Assembly (NCBI GenBank): GCA_035534295.1
Contig: DATLSE010000009.1
Coordinates: forward strand, 1-64,000
Source of the DNA: DATKQJ01 sp035534295
Lineage (GTDB): Bacteria > Chloroflexota > Dormibacteria > Dormibacterales > Dormibacteraceae
Length of the DNA: 64,000 nt
Direction of reading: 5' to 3'
The first letter of the stretch is position 1. Each line of letters opens with the position of its first letter. Shown piece after piece: positions 25,004-33,312 of this stretch. The notes beneath the pieces were generated by a model that did not search any database, had not been told where the DNA came from, and worked only from the letters and a program-made list of their open reading frames with translations. A program made the position numbers and the translations under genes.

Positions 25004-26340
25004 TCGATGGCCGAGCGCAGAGCCGACTCTTTGGCGAAGGGGCCGATCACGGCCATCTGTACGGGCTGGGTGAGGACGCGCTCGGCCACCCGCTGGAGGT
25101 CCTCGGCGGTCAGCCCATCGATCGTCTCCACCACCTCGGCCACCGTCTTGATGCGTCCGAGCAAGAGCTCCTGCTGGCAGAGCCAGCTGGCCAGCGAATT
25201 GGTCCCCTCCAGACTCAGCTTGAGGCGACCCTTGGTGAATTCCTTGGCCTTGATCAGCTCCGGCTCCAGGATCGGCTCCCGAGCCAGGCGAGTCATCTCC
25301 TGGCGCACCGCCTGGACTGCTTCCGCCGCCTTCTTGGGGTCGACCCCCATGTAGACGCCGAAGTAGCCGGCGTCTCGGTGCTTGCTGGTGAAGCTGTGCA
25401 CGTCGTAGGCCAGGCCTCTTCTTTCACGGATCTCAAGGAACAGGCGCGAGCTCATGCCCTCGCCCAGGACGCAATTGAGCAGGTCCAGTGCGTGGCGCTC
25501 GGGGTCGTGGTAGGAGACGGCCGAGGTGCCCAGGCAGATGTGAGCCTGCTCGGTCTTGCGGTTGAGCAGGTGCAGCCTGGCCTCGGTGGGCGCGGTGGGG
25601 GCGTCAATGGGGCTCGGTTCGAGCACCGACGGCAAGCGGAGGTGGGGACTGATCAGATCGACGATTTGATCGGGCGCGAAGCTCCCCGCCACCCCGACCA
25701 CCAAGTTGGGGGCCGCGTAGTGCCGCGCAATGTACCCGATGAGGTCGTCGCGGGTGGTGCTCGACACCGACTCGATGCTCCCGATGATGTCCCGGCCCAG
25801 CGGGTGCCCGGGCCAGAGAGTGTCCTCAAAGAGGCTGTGCACATAGTCCTGAGGCTGATCCAAATACATCTTCAGCTCTTCGAGGATCACCATGCGCTCC
25901 CTCTCCACGTCGTCCGGGGCAAGTTGGGAGTCGGTGACGATGTCGCACAGTACTTCCACAGCCAGGGCCAGGCTGTCGGCCGGCACCCGGGCCCAGTAGG
26001 CCGTGATTTCCTTGTCGGTCGAGGCGTTGATCATCCCGCCCACGCCCTCGATAGCCTCCGCAATGAGCTTGGCCGTCGGCCGCCGTCGGGTGCCCTTGAA
26101 GAGGAGGTGCTCGATGAAGTGCGAGGCGCCGGCGATGTGGTCGGACTCAGTCCGCGAACCCACCCCGAACATGAGCACCAGACTGGCCGAGGCGCGATCA
26201 GGCAGGACGGCGGTCAGCAATCGGGCCCCGCCGTCGAGGACGTGGCGAGATTGGTTGGCGGCAAGACCCATCGCCGCCAGTATATCGGCGGTCTCCAGCG
26301 GGCCCACGGGAGGGGTTGCGCGTGTAACACGTGCAACCAC
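24997..26340 (-). CDS. M16-family zinc metallopeptidase (pitrilysin/processing-peptidase type)
   Basis: A 447-residue peptidase. The inverted zinc motif HFIEHLLFKGT (HxxEH) lies near residue 72, and the downstream glutamate that completes the site is likely in the DKEITAYWARVPADS to CDIVTDS stretch. RGLAYDVHSF and the C-terminal half with a second, inactive M16 fold are standard. Family members degrade small peptides or, as in B. subtilis MlpA/YmxG near the dap/poly(A) genes, act in regulation. The start GTG at 26340 and the following codons hold the second parS-like site. The upstream 80-residue frame ends five bases before. Confidence 0.9.
   Translation of the reverse strand: MVARVTRATPPVGPLETADILAAMGLAANQSRHVLDGGARLLTAVLPDRASASLVLMFGVGSRTESDHIAGASHFIEHLLFKGTRRRPTAKLIAEAIEGVGGMINASTDKEITAYWARVPADSLALAVEVLCDIVTDSQLAPDDVERERMVILEELKMYLDQPQDYVHSLFEDTLWPGHPLGRDIIGSIESVSSTTRDDLIGYIARHYAAPNLVVGVAGSFAPDQIVDLISPHLRLPSVLEPSPIDAPTAPTEARLHLLNRKTEQAHICLGTSAVSYHDPERHALDLLNCVLGEGMSSRLFLEIRERRGLAYDVHSFTSKHRDAGYFGVYMGVDPKKAAEAVQAVRQEMTRLAREPILEPELIKAKEFTKGRLKLSLEGTNSLASWLCQQELLLGRIKTVAEVVETIDGLTAEDLQRVAERVLTQPVQMAVIGPFAKESALRSAIDA
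26323..26338. promoter_or_regulatory. parS-like ParB-binding palindrome (site 2)
   Basis: On the minus strand this reads GGTTGCACGTGTTACA, 14 of 16 positions identical to site 1 at 24366-24381, and it again covers codons 2-6 of a coding gene. The CACGTG centre and flanking GTTG are shared. No third copy was found by eye, although every CACGTG in the window was not scored rigorously. Confidence 0.5.
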
Positions 26341-26345
26341 CGCGC

Positions 26346-26588
26346 TCAGTCCTGGCCCAAAACCCCCAGGGCAGCGTACAGCGCCATCGCCACGTGCTCG
26401 GCGGGCATGCCGTCGGAGACCGAGTCCAGGGACTCGACCAGATAGCGCCGAAGACGCGGAGAGTGATCGCCCAGCTCGGGCAGTTCCAGGGCGTCGCGGA
26501 TGGTCTCGGCTATGGCCGAAGGGGTGACCTCCTCGTCACCGGCCCCGTCGGCGGCGGCCTCCACCAGGTGAATGGCGGCGGAGATCAA
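26346..26588 (-). CDS. Small acidic hypothetical protein in frame with jag
   Basis: About 80 residues from a TTG at 26588. Predicted helical and acidic, no membrane segment, no recognised family. The reading frame is open back to the TAG stop of the jag gene at 26625-26627 and is in the same phase; the codons between read R-E-G-E-T-E-G-S-E-L-E-E. So there is no normal start codon between the two, only TTG with GGAGG directly adjacent, or CTG. It could be a separate small protein, or a C-terminal extension of Jag reached by stop-codon read-through or split by an error. Confidence 0.45.
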   Translation of the reverse strand: MISAAIHLVEAAADGAGDEEVTPSAIAETIRDALELPELGDHSPRLRRYLVESLDSVSDGMPAEHVAMALYAALGVLGQD

Positions 26589-26624
26589 TTCCTCCAGTTC
26601 GGAACCCTCCGTCTCGCCCTCCCG

Positions 26625-27266
26625 CTAGGACCGCTCGGAGGCGGGACGAGGTCCGACCACCACGCGTCGATCGGGATCCTCGCCGATGCTCACCGTGGTC
26701 ACGTCCGGGTCGTCTTCAAGTGCGAGGTGAATGGCTCGACGCTCGAATGCCTGCATGGCGTCGAGCGTGATCGGGTCTCCGGTGACCTTGACCTGGCGAG
26801 CGGCGCGCAGCGCGATCTCGCGCACTGTGTTCTCTCTGCGCTGACGGTAGCGCTCGACGTCGACCACAACCCGATGGTCGGGGCCCAGACGCCGACTGGC
26901 CAAAAGGTTGGTGACGGTCTGAACCGCGCGCAAGGTCTCACCGCGCCAGCCGATGAGCTGGCCCAGGTCGCGGCCCGACACGTCGACCGCGATCTGGTCG
27001 CCGCTGACGCGGGCGCTGACCTGACATTGAATTCCCATCAGCCGGAGCAGCTCCTCGACCATCTGGCGCGCGGTCTGGGTCTGGTCGTCGCCTGCGGAAG
27101 ATTCCTCGGCCTCGGCCCCGGCCACCACGCTGACCTCGACCACGGTCTCCTCGGCATCCTCAGAGATGACGCGTACGTCGACGTCCCGTCGTGACTCCCC
27201 GAGCGTGATGAGGGCGGCGTCGATCGCCTCGTCGAGGGTGGCTCCCCGCCCCTGTGCGGACTTCAT
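26625..27266 (-). CDS. jag: Jag/KhpB RNA-binding protein (Jag-N, KH and R3H domains)
   Basis: A 213-residue RNA-binding protein. The Jag-N domain occupies residues 1-50 (GATLDEAIDAALITLG), a KH domain follows from about 62 with GQLIGWRGETLRAVQTV (the GxxG loop is GWRG), and an R3H domain runs from about 140 with RRENTVREIALRAA and the MQAFERRAIH helix. KhpB partners with KhpA and influences cell elongation and division. ATG at 27266 overlaps the yidC stop by four bases. Position behind yidC is the conserved one. Confidence 0.93.
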   Translation of the reverse strand: MKSAQGRGATLDEAIDAALITLGESRRDVDVRVISEDAEETVVEVSVVAGAEAEESSAGDDQTQTARQMVEELLRLMGIQCQVSARVSGDQIAVDVSGRDLGQLIGWRGETLRAVQTVTNLLASRRLGPDHRVVVDVERYRQRRENTVREIALRAARQVKVTGDPITLDAMQAFERRAIHLALEDDPDVTTVSIGEDPDRRVVVGPRPASERS

Positions 27267-28105
27267 CGCGTTGGCTTCCTTCGCTTTTTGGCCGGAATGG
27301 GGTTCGACGCCGGCTTGGAGGTGATCGCCGCTGCGACCACGGGCGCCGGCCTAAACCCTCCCCAACCGGTGACGAGATATTGCTGGATGATAGCGAAGCA
27401 GTTGGACACGAACCAGTAGAGTCCCAGCCCGGCCGGGGTCAGGATGGCAAAATATCCGATCACCAGGGGCATGATCACCTGCATCTGGCGCGTCATCTGC
27501 TGGGTTTGCTGCTCTTGATCTGTGGCCAGCGGGTTGGGGGGTTGCTGCATCATCCGCGACTGCACAAAGGTGGTCGCCGCGGCCAGCAGGGGAATGATCA
27601 GGTAGGTCAGATCGGGTATGGGCAGCCCATGGAGCATGGGGTGGTGCGAGGGCAGATCGTTGAGGTGGGGCACGAAAAGGAAGTGGTCGGAGAAACGATT
27701 GGCGTGCGCGTTGCCCAGGAACACCCAGTAGAGGGCGGTCAGGACTGGAAACTGGAGCAGGGCTGGAAGGCAGCCCATGAGGCCGCCCAGGGGATTGATC
27801 CCGTGTTCCTTGTACAGCTCCATCATGGCCTGCTGCTGTTTCTGCGAATCGCCCTTGTACTTCTTCTTGAGCTCCGCCACCTGGGGTGCCACCTTGCGTT
27901 GCTCCTGCATGGAGCGGCGCGAGATGCGGAGCTGAAACTGGTAGAGCGGCGAGAGGATGAGGCGGATCATGAGGGTGACGATCACGATCGCCAGGCCGTA
28001 GGCACCCACCGCCGCCAGGGCGGGCACCGAGCTCACCGCGTCGTAGACGTGGGTCAGCCCCCAGCTGATGGTCTGGCCGAAGATCGCCCACCAGACGTCG
28101 TGCAC
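27263..28105 (-). CDS. yidC: Membrane protein insertase YidC/Oxa1
   Basis: A 280-residue insertase with five membrane segments and no large periplasmic domain, the Gram-positive-like form. The N-terminal amphipathic/TM stretch is followed by the hydrophilic groove region LILSPLYQFQLRISRRSM with the important groove arginine, a cytosolic hairpin KVAPQVAELKKKYKGDSQK, and the helices LPALLQFPVLTALYWVF and PAGLGLYWFVSN. It folds and inserts membrane proteins alone or with SecYEG. GTG at 28105 is the clearest start, but no good ribosome site is visible. A short gap of 60 bases precedes it from yidD. Confidence 0.94.
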   Translation of the reverse strand: MHDVWWAIFGQTISWGLTHVYDAVSSVPALAAVGAYGLAIVIVTLMIRLILSPLYQFQLRISRRSMQEQRKVAPQVAELKKKYKGDSQKQQQAMMELYKEHGINPLGGLMGCLPALLQFPVLTALYWVFLGNAHANRFSDHFLFVPHLNDLPSHHPMLHGLPIPDLTYLIIPLLAAATTFVQSRMMQQPPNPLATDQEQQTQQMTRQMQVIMPLVIGYFAILTPAGLGLYWFVSNCFAIIQQYLVTGWGGFRPAPVVAAAITSKPASNPIPAKKRRKPTR

Positions 28106-28165
28106 AGGCAGGAAGACGTCGAACGCGTGGCGCAGGTTTATTTCAGGTCACTCCTAGCGGCTTGG

Positions 28166-28375
28166 TCACGGTACCGGATCGTAGCCGCCCTTGGCGAGGG
28201 GATGGCAGCGAAGGATGCGCCTTAGACCCATCCCGGATCCGCGCAGCCAACCGTACTTGGTGACCGCCTCGTAAGTGTAGTGAGAGCAGCTCGGGTAGTA
28301 CCGGCAGGAGCGGCCTAGGAGGGGCGAGAGGGTGGCCTGATATCCCCTGATGAGGGACAGCAGCAGCCGAGTCAA
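28166..28375 (-). CDS. yidD: YidD membrane-insertion efficiency factor
   Basis: A 69-residue protein of the YidD family, with the hallmarks LLLSLIRGYQATLSPLLG, SCRYYPSCSHYTYEAV (the conserved PTCSxY-type cysteines) and the ending GLRRILRCHPLAKGGYDPVP. It has an amphipathic helix that attaches to the inner membrane and assists insertion of proteins through YidC. It sits between rnpA and yidC in the normal order, overlapping the end of rnpA by four bases. Confidence 0.95.
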   Translation of the reverse strand: MTRLLLSLIRGYQATLSPLLGRSCRYYPSCSHYTYEAVTKYGWLRGSGMGLRRILRCHPLAKGGYDPVP

Positions 28376-28713
28376 GCCCGCCGCAGGAGCCGTTGATACG
28401 CCTCCTGGACCTCCTCGGTCACCAGCGGAAGCGAGATCTTGACCATCTCTGGCCGGGCGATGACGACGATGTCTAAGCTCGCCGACCCGGGAGCGTCGAG
28501 GAGCCCGACCCGGACCGCCTCGCGGAGCCGCCGGCGGGCCCGGTTCCTGTTCACCGCCCCCTTGATGTGCCGGCTGGTGGCCACACCGACGCGCAGCCGA
28601 CCGAGATCGGAGGGCACCCCAAAGGCGATGAGTGCCCGGCCTTGAAACACCTTCGGGCGGCCGAGCAAGCGCTGGAAGTCACTCTGTCGGGTGAGCCGGG
28701 CGCGCTTCTTCAA
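28372..28713 (-). CDS. rnpA: Ribonuclease P protein component
   Basis: A 113-residue basic protein that assists the RNase P RNA in trimming tRNA 5' ends. It contains the signature R-x-x-x-A-V-x-R-N-R-x-R-R-R-L-R-E as HIKGAVNRNRARRRLREAV, with the N-terminal KRARLTRQSDFQRLL. The start is TTG at 28713, because no ATG or GTG precedes the conserved K-R-R/A-x-R-L; no strong ribosome site is apparent. It is preceded by rpmH and followed by yidD. Confidence 0.94.
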   Translation of the reverse strand: MKKRARLTRQSDFQRLLGRPKVFQGRALIAFGVPSDLGRLRVGVATSRHIKGAVNRNRARRRLREAVRVGLLDAPGSASLDIVVIARPEMVKISLPLVTEEVQEAYQRLLRRA

Positions 28714-28729
28714 GCCACTAGCCGGGGCG

Positions 28730-28867
28730 CTACCTCGGCGTCAGCCGGTGGCGGCCCTTGCGCCGGCGGTCACGGATGACTCGCGCCCCGCCTGGGGAGG
28801 ACATCCGCTGCAGAAATCCGTGGACTCTGCGCCGATAACGTTTTTTGGGTTGATAGGTGCGCTTGAT
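28730..28867 (-). CDS. rpmH: 50S ribosomal protein L34, apparent ATC start codon
   Basis: A 45-residue frame ending at TAG 28730-28732 encodes the whole L34 sequence: it opens KRTYQPKKRYRRR, has HGFLQRMSS and ends RRRKGRHRLTPR. L34 is normally 44-46 residues with Met immediately before KRT. Here that position is the codon ATC (28865-28867). Upstream in frame there is no ATG, GTG or TTG for at least 90 bases, while GAGG lies eight bases before the ATC. The gene is missed by ordinary start rules. Either ATC initiates, or one base is wrong. Confidence 0.9.
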   Translation of the reverse strand: MKRTYQPKKRYRRRVHGFLQRMSSPGGARVIRDRRRKGRHRLTPR

Positions 28868-29511
28868 GGATCGATCCTCGTATGCGATGGACGCCCTTGG
28901 CCGAAGGGCGCAATGGAGTATACCGCCCGGGTCTGGCCGGGCCCCCGCAGCCGCCCATTCTGCTCCCCAGGGGAGGTCGGCAATATCCGTTTCTTACCCG
29001 TCCCCGTCTGCTACGCTTGCCAGCCGGAAGTGGTCGCGAGGTCACATCCAGCGTCGGTCCAGCCGCATCACAGCAACGCTCCAGCCCTCCGATACAGCAC
29101 CCTATTTCGTCCGCGTCCTTGTACTCGCACGTAGCCGGCGGAGGGGATAGGACACACCCCAAAGGACGCTCGGGGCGATTCGGGTGTGTTTTCCACAGAG
29201 TCTCAACAGGGAGAGGCAGAGTTGCGAGCCAGGTCCAGAACCTGCTCTGCCGTCTTCCCGACCGTTGATAGCGGTCGTGGGGGATGGCGGTGCCAAAAGG
29301 AGAGGGGGACCGGCTCGGAGACAGTTATCCACAGGCTCTCCGCTGCTTTGGACCGGTTGTCCCAAGTCGGTGCAGATTCCAGCACCAGTTATCCACATGC
29401 GAGCCGGATCGGGACGCGGCCCTCTTCCCGCTGCGGCCGAGAACGCGGGCCCGAGCGCGCTCCTTGGCGCGCTGGACTTTTCAACAGGCGGCAACGCCGA
29501 AGGGGCGGAGG
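28868..29511. other. Chromosomal replication origin region (oriC) with DnaA boxes
   Basis: This 644-base gap separates rpmH (minus) and dnaA (plus) and codes for nothing recognisable. It contains two perfect DnaA boxes TTATCCACA at 29325-29333 and 29389-29397, a one-mismatch box TTTTCCACA at 29189-29197, and weaker candidates at 29356 (TTGTCCCAA) and 29478 (TTTTCAACA). All are on the plus strand. The region also holds the divergent promoters. Gene direction switches here, as expected at a bidirectional origin. An AT-rich unwinding element was not obvious. Confidence 0.8.
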
Positions 29512-30861
29512 ATGAGCGTTAACCCCGATCAGATCTGGAGCGCGGTTCAGGAGGAGCTGAGATTTCAGCTTGCCCGGCCCAGCTACGAGACCTGGCTTAA
29601 AAACGCCACGCTGCTCTCCGCCGACGGAACCACCTACCGGGTCGGGGTTCCCAGCAAGCTGGCCAAGGAATGGCTGGAGGATCGTTTCGCCGGGCTGATC
29701 ATGGAGACGCTGCAGGCGGTGACCGGAGGCGGCGAGGTGGAGGTGGACTTTGTGGTCTCCAACACGGCCCAGCACGCCACCCAGCACGAGGAATTGCCGA
29801 GGACCGAGGAGCCGATCGAGGAAACTGTGATGGTCACCGACCTGAACGAGAAGTTCAAATTCTCCAACTTCGTGGTCGGCAACAATTCCCGCTTCGCCCA
29901 CGCCGCCGCGCGCGCCGTGGCAGACGCGCCGGGGGAAAACTACAACCCGCTCTTCCTGTATGGCGGGGTGGGGCTGGGCAAGACTCACCTCATGCACGCC
30001 ATCGGGCACGAGGTGAAGATTTCCCACCCCAAGAAGAGGGTCGTGTACCTGACGTCTGAGCAGTTCATCAACGAGGTCATCAGCTCCATCCAAACCTCTC
30101 GGATGGGAGAGTTCAGGACCAAGTACCGCACGGTGGACGTGCTTTTGATCGATGACATCCAGTTCCTGGCCGGAAAGGACCGGACCCGGGAGGAGTTCTT
30201 CCATACCTTTAACGCCCTTCAGGAGCTCAACAAACAGATCGTGATCTCGTCCGACCGCCCTCCCAAGGAGATACCCACGCTGGAGGACCGCCTGCGCTCC
30301 AGATTCGAGCAGGGCCTGCTGGCTGACATCCAGTCGCCCGACTTCGAGACCCGGCTCGCCATCCTCAAATCGAAGATCGGAGCCTCCGCCAATCTCGTCT
30401 CCGAGGAAGTACTCACCTTCATCGCGCACAAGGTCCAGAAGAACATCCGCGAACTCGAGGGAGCGCTGACCAGGGTCCTGGCTTACGCCGCCATCCACCA
30501 GCGGCAGATCGACGAGGAGACGGCGGCCAAACTGCTCGAGGACATCATCCCGACCGGGATCAGGCGCCCGCTCACCATTCCCCGTATCCAGCAGGTGGTG
30601 GCCGATTACTACCAGATCCCACTGGATGACATGTGCGGTAAGCGGAGGGACAAGCACATAGTCTTCCCGCGCCAGGTCGCCATGTACATAGTCCGCGATG
30701 AAACGCCATCCAGCCTGCCGGTCATCGGCCAGGCGTTTGGAGGCCGTGACCACACAACCGCGCTGCACTCGATCGAGAAGATTGCCAACGAACAGAAGGA
30801 CGACGAGCGGCTGCGCTACGACCTACAGGAGATCAGGGAGCGGCTGTACAACAATGGATGA
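29512..30861 (+). CDS. dnaA: Chromosomal replication initiator protein DnaA
   Basis: A 449-residue AAA+ initiator from ATG 29512. The reading frame is open for 228 bases upstream, but that extension reads as oriC sequence and is not DnaA. Domain I begins PDQIWSAVQEELRFQLA, a short acidic linker follows, then the AAA+ domain with FLYGGVGLGKTHLMHAI (Walker A), LIDDIQFLAGKDRT (Walker B) and DRLRSRFEQGLLADIQ, and domain IV with the DnaA signature GGRDHTTALHSIEKI. It binds the boxes upstream and opens oriC. An AAGGGG at seven-base spacing is the likely ribosome site. Confidence 0.97.
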   Translation: MSVNPDQIWSAVQEELRFQLARPSYETWLKNATLLSADGTTYRVGVPSKLAKEWLEDRFAGLIMETLQAVTGGGEVEVDFVVSNTAQHATQHEELPRTEEPIEETVMVTDLNEKFKFSNFVVGNNSRFAHAAARAVADAPGENYNPLFLYGGVGLGKTHLMHAIGHEVKISHPKKRVVYLTSEQFINEVISSIQTSRMGEFRTKYRTVDVLLIDDIQFLAGKDRTREEFFHTFNALQELNKQIVISSDRPPKEIPTLEDRLRSRFEQGLLADIQSPDFETRLAILKSKIGASANLVSEEVLTFIAHKVQKNIRELEGALTRVLAYAAIHQRQIDEETAAKLLEDIIPTGIRRPLTIPRIQQVVADYYQIPLDDMCGKRRDKHIVFPRQVAMYIVRDETPSSLPVIGQAFGGRDHTTALHSIEKIANEQKDDERLRYDLQEIRERLYNNG

Positions 30862-31104
30862 GGCTTTACACAGCGACCTGTGCAAGGTCCCAGCTCAACC
30901 TGTGCCAACCTTTAAGGCAGGTGGGTTAACCACCGCCAGCGCACAGTCGGGACGGAGATGGGGGTGGTTTGAAGACCTCGTTATGCACCGGGCGCACAAA
31001 GCTGGGTTCAATACGTTGAGCACAGTTTGCACAACCCCTACTGTGACGGCGGCGATCTTTTTCTTTCGTTCCAGTAATGAAGTCATGGGGATAAGGAGCC
31101 GAGC
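30862..31104. promoter_or_regulatory. dnaA-dnaN intergenic region with clustered GCACA/TGTGC motifs
   Basis: No gene was seen in these 243 bases. They carry several TGTGC/GCACA elements in both orientations (for example around 30875, 30900, 30940, 30993, 31020 and 31027) and a one-mismatch DnaA box TTATGCACC at 30981-30989. A ribosome site AAGGAG at 31093 precedes the TTG start of dnaN. Possible functions are the dnaN promoter and low-affinity DnaA binding. Confidence 0.5.
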
Positions 31105-32220
31105 TTGAAACTTTCCTGCCGTCCCAGCGTTCTGGGTCAAGCACTGCAGACCGTGAGCCGGGCAATTTCGACCCGTACCACGCTGCCGATCTTGAACAAC
31201 ATCCTGCTCGAGACCACCTCTGAGGGTCTGGCTCTTACCGCCACCAACCTTGAGGTCGGGATCCGAAAGCTGATCCCGGCGGAGATCCAAAGCGAGGGCG
31301 CCACCACGGCGCCGGCCCGTCTCTTCACCGATTTCGTCGGCACCCTTCCCGATGCCGACCTGCACCTCGAGCTCGACTCGGAAGGTGAGAATCTGCACGT
31401 CCGCTGTGACCGATTCGACACCCATTTCAAGTGCATCGAGGCGGAGGAATTCCCACCCGGACCGCGGCCAGACGAAGGCGACAGACTCACCATTCCATCT
31501 GACGATTTGATTCGCGCGATCGAGCAGACCCAGATGGCTGCCTCCTCTGACGAGTCTCGTCCGGTTCTCACCGGCGAACTCCTTCACATCGACGGAACCA
31601 GCCTTACTCTGGTGGCCACCGACGGTCACCGCCTGGCCGAGCGCAAGCTCAAAGCATCGTCTTCCGGCGCGCTTGACGCCAGGCTTATCGTTCCCGCCCG
31701 GGCATTGGCGGAGCTGCCTCGTGTCTTCAAGGGAGAGGGAGGCGAGATCGAAGTCATCGTCTCCTCCACCCGCAATCAGGTCTTCTTTCGCTCCGGATCG
31801 TCCGAGATCACGAGCCGGCTGATCGACGGCACGTATCCCAACTACACCCAGGTCATCCCGAGCAAGAGTTCCACCGTGGTGAGGGTCGATCTCGCCGACT
31901 TGATCCAGACGGTGAGGGCGGTGTCGCTGTTCGCTCGGGACAACGCAAATGTGATCAAGATCAAGGCCGGATCTGGAACCCTCACCTTGAGCGCCACCAC
32001 CAACGAGGTTGGTGACAGCAAGGCCGATATGGCAGCCGATATCGAGGGAGAGGAGATCCAGATCGCATTCAATGCTCGTTATCTGTTGGACGCGCTAGCC
32101 GTGATCGGCGAGAGCCGAGTTGAATTCAGTTTTGACGGTCCTCTCAGCCCGGGTATGATCCGGGCCCCCGGTTCTGACTCCTACCAATACGTGATCATGC
32201 CGGTCCGAGTGGCGATGTAG
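31105..32220 (+). CDS. dnaN: DNA polymerase III beta sliding clamp
   Basis: A 371-residue processivity clamp made of three topologically similar domains. The N-terminus KLSCRPSVLGQALQTVSRAI and the T-x-LPILNNILLET stretch begin domain I; the central ATDGHRLAERKL motif and the C-terminal YQYVIMPVRVAM are characteristic; the latter forms the client peptide-binding pocket. Start is TTG at 31105 with AAGGAG seven bases before. It encircles DNA as a dimer and tethers polymerase, ligase and mismatch repair proteins. recF follows after 9 bases. Confidence 0.96.
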   Translation: MKLSCRPSVLGQALQTVSRAISTRTTLPILNNILLETTSEGLALTATNLEVGIRKLIPAEIQSEGATTAPARLFTDFVGTLPDADLHLELDSEGENLHVRCDRFDTHFKCIEAEEFPPGPRPDEGDRLTIPSDDLIRAIEQTQMAASSDESRPVLTGELLHIDGTSLTLVATDGHRLAERKLKASSSGALDARLIVPARALAELPRVFKGEGGEIEVIVSSTRNQVFFRSGSSEITSRLIDGTYPNYTQVIPSKSSTVVRVDLADLIQTVRAVSLFARDNANVIKIKAGSGTLTLSATTNEVGDSKADMAADIEGEEIQIAFNARYLLDALAVIGESRVEFSFDGPLSPGMIRAPGSDSYQYVIMPVRVAM

Positions 32221-32229
32221 CCCCATCGG

Positions 32230-33312
32230 TTGCGCATACTCCATCTCGCCCTGCGCAACTACCGAAATTACGGTCGTCTGGATCTTGATTTTGGGCCCGG
32301 AATGAACCTTTTCATCGGCGACAACGGGCAGGGAAAGACCAATCTCCTGGAGTCGGTGGCCATCCTTGCCTTATCCACCTCTCCCCGAGTGCGGCGGGAG
32401 AGCGAACTCATCGGTCCGCTGGGCGGCGAGTGCCGGATCGAGGCCGAGATCGAGAGTGGGGGCAGACGGCGCGAGATCAAGGTCAGCGTGCGGTCTGCAG
32501 GGGAGGGCAGCAGGCGAGCGATCGAGGTCGACGGAGTCTCAAAGCGAGCCCTCGACCTGCCAGGAATACTGCGCGTAACTCTGTTCTGGCCCGATGACCT
32601 GAGTCTGATCAAGTCCGGTCCCGACCACCGCCGTCGTCTACTGAATCAAATGCTGGTCCAGATCGTGCCCGGCTACGCTCGACACCTTGCTCGCTACGCG
32701 CGCGCCCTCGACCAGCGCAACCGCCTGCTCCGGCAGGTAGGTAGAGGTGAGCAGAGACCCCAGGCGCTAGACGCCTGGGACGCGCAACTCGCCGAACTCG
32801 GAGATCTGATCACCGCAGCCCGCGTCCCCGCCGTGCAGCGACTAAACCTGATCGCCCAAACCCATCATCGTCAGATCTGCGGAGACGAGCTCTCCATCGC
32901 CTACCAGGGTTCAACCTCTCCCCTTTTGGAGTTGCTTCAAATGACCCGCGTCGATGACGTGCGGAGGGGGGCCACCGGGGTGGGACCGCACCGAGACGAC
33001 CTGGTGATCCTGATCGGAGGTCGCCCCGGGCGTTCCCATGCCTCCCAGGGTCAGCAGCGCACGGCCGCGGTCAGCATGAAGTTGGCCGAGGCGGACCTGG
33101 TCACGGAGTCATCGCAGGAAAATCCCGTCCTGCTTCTGGATGACGTGCTCTCCGAGCTGGACGGAGAACGCCGTCGCGCGCTTCTGGAGCGCCTGGGTCC
33201 TGGGGGTCAGACCGTGATCACCGCGGTCGAGGCGGACGCTTTCGAGGGTCGCCTCAACTCCCAATCGAGCATCAGCCGGGTCGTGGCGGGCACGGTGATC
33301 CGCGGTGGATAG
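32230..33312 (+). CDS. recF: DNA replication and repair protein RecF
   Basis: A 360-residue SMC-like ATPase that helps load RecA at gaps with RecO and RecR. Walker A is FIGDNGQGKTNLLES, there is a signature region QGQQRTAAVSMKLAE, and Walker B is PVLLLDDVLSELD. The N-terminus MRILHLALRNYRNY marks the start at a TTG (32230). The 3' end overlaps dciA by eight bases. This dnaA-dnaN-recF order is ancestral in bacteria. Confidence 0.96.
   Translation: MRILHLALRNYRNYGRLDLDFGPGMNLFIGDNGQGKTNLLESVAILALSTSPRVRRESELIGPLGGECRIEAEIESGGRRREIKVSVRSAGEGSRRAIEVDGVSKRALDLPGILRVTLFWPDDLSLIKSGPDHRRRLLNQMLVQIVPGYARHLARYARALDQRNRLLRQVGRGEQRPQALDAWDAQLAELGDLITAARVPAVQRLNLIAQTHHRQICGDELSIAYQGSTSPLLELLQMTRVDDVRRGATGVGPHRDDLVILIGGRPGRSHASQGQQRTAAVSMKLAEADLVTESSQENPVLLLDDVLSELDGERRRALLERLGPGGQTVITAVEADAFEGRLNSQSSISRVVAGTVIRGG

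Noticed and set aside
29284..29511. N-terminal 76-residue extension of dnaA
   Set aside because: It covers the DnaA boxes, reads as Arg/Pro-rich filler, and the conserved domain I starts right after ATG 29512.
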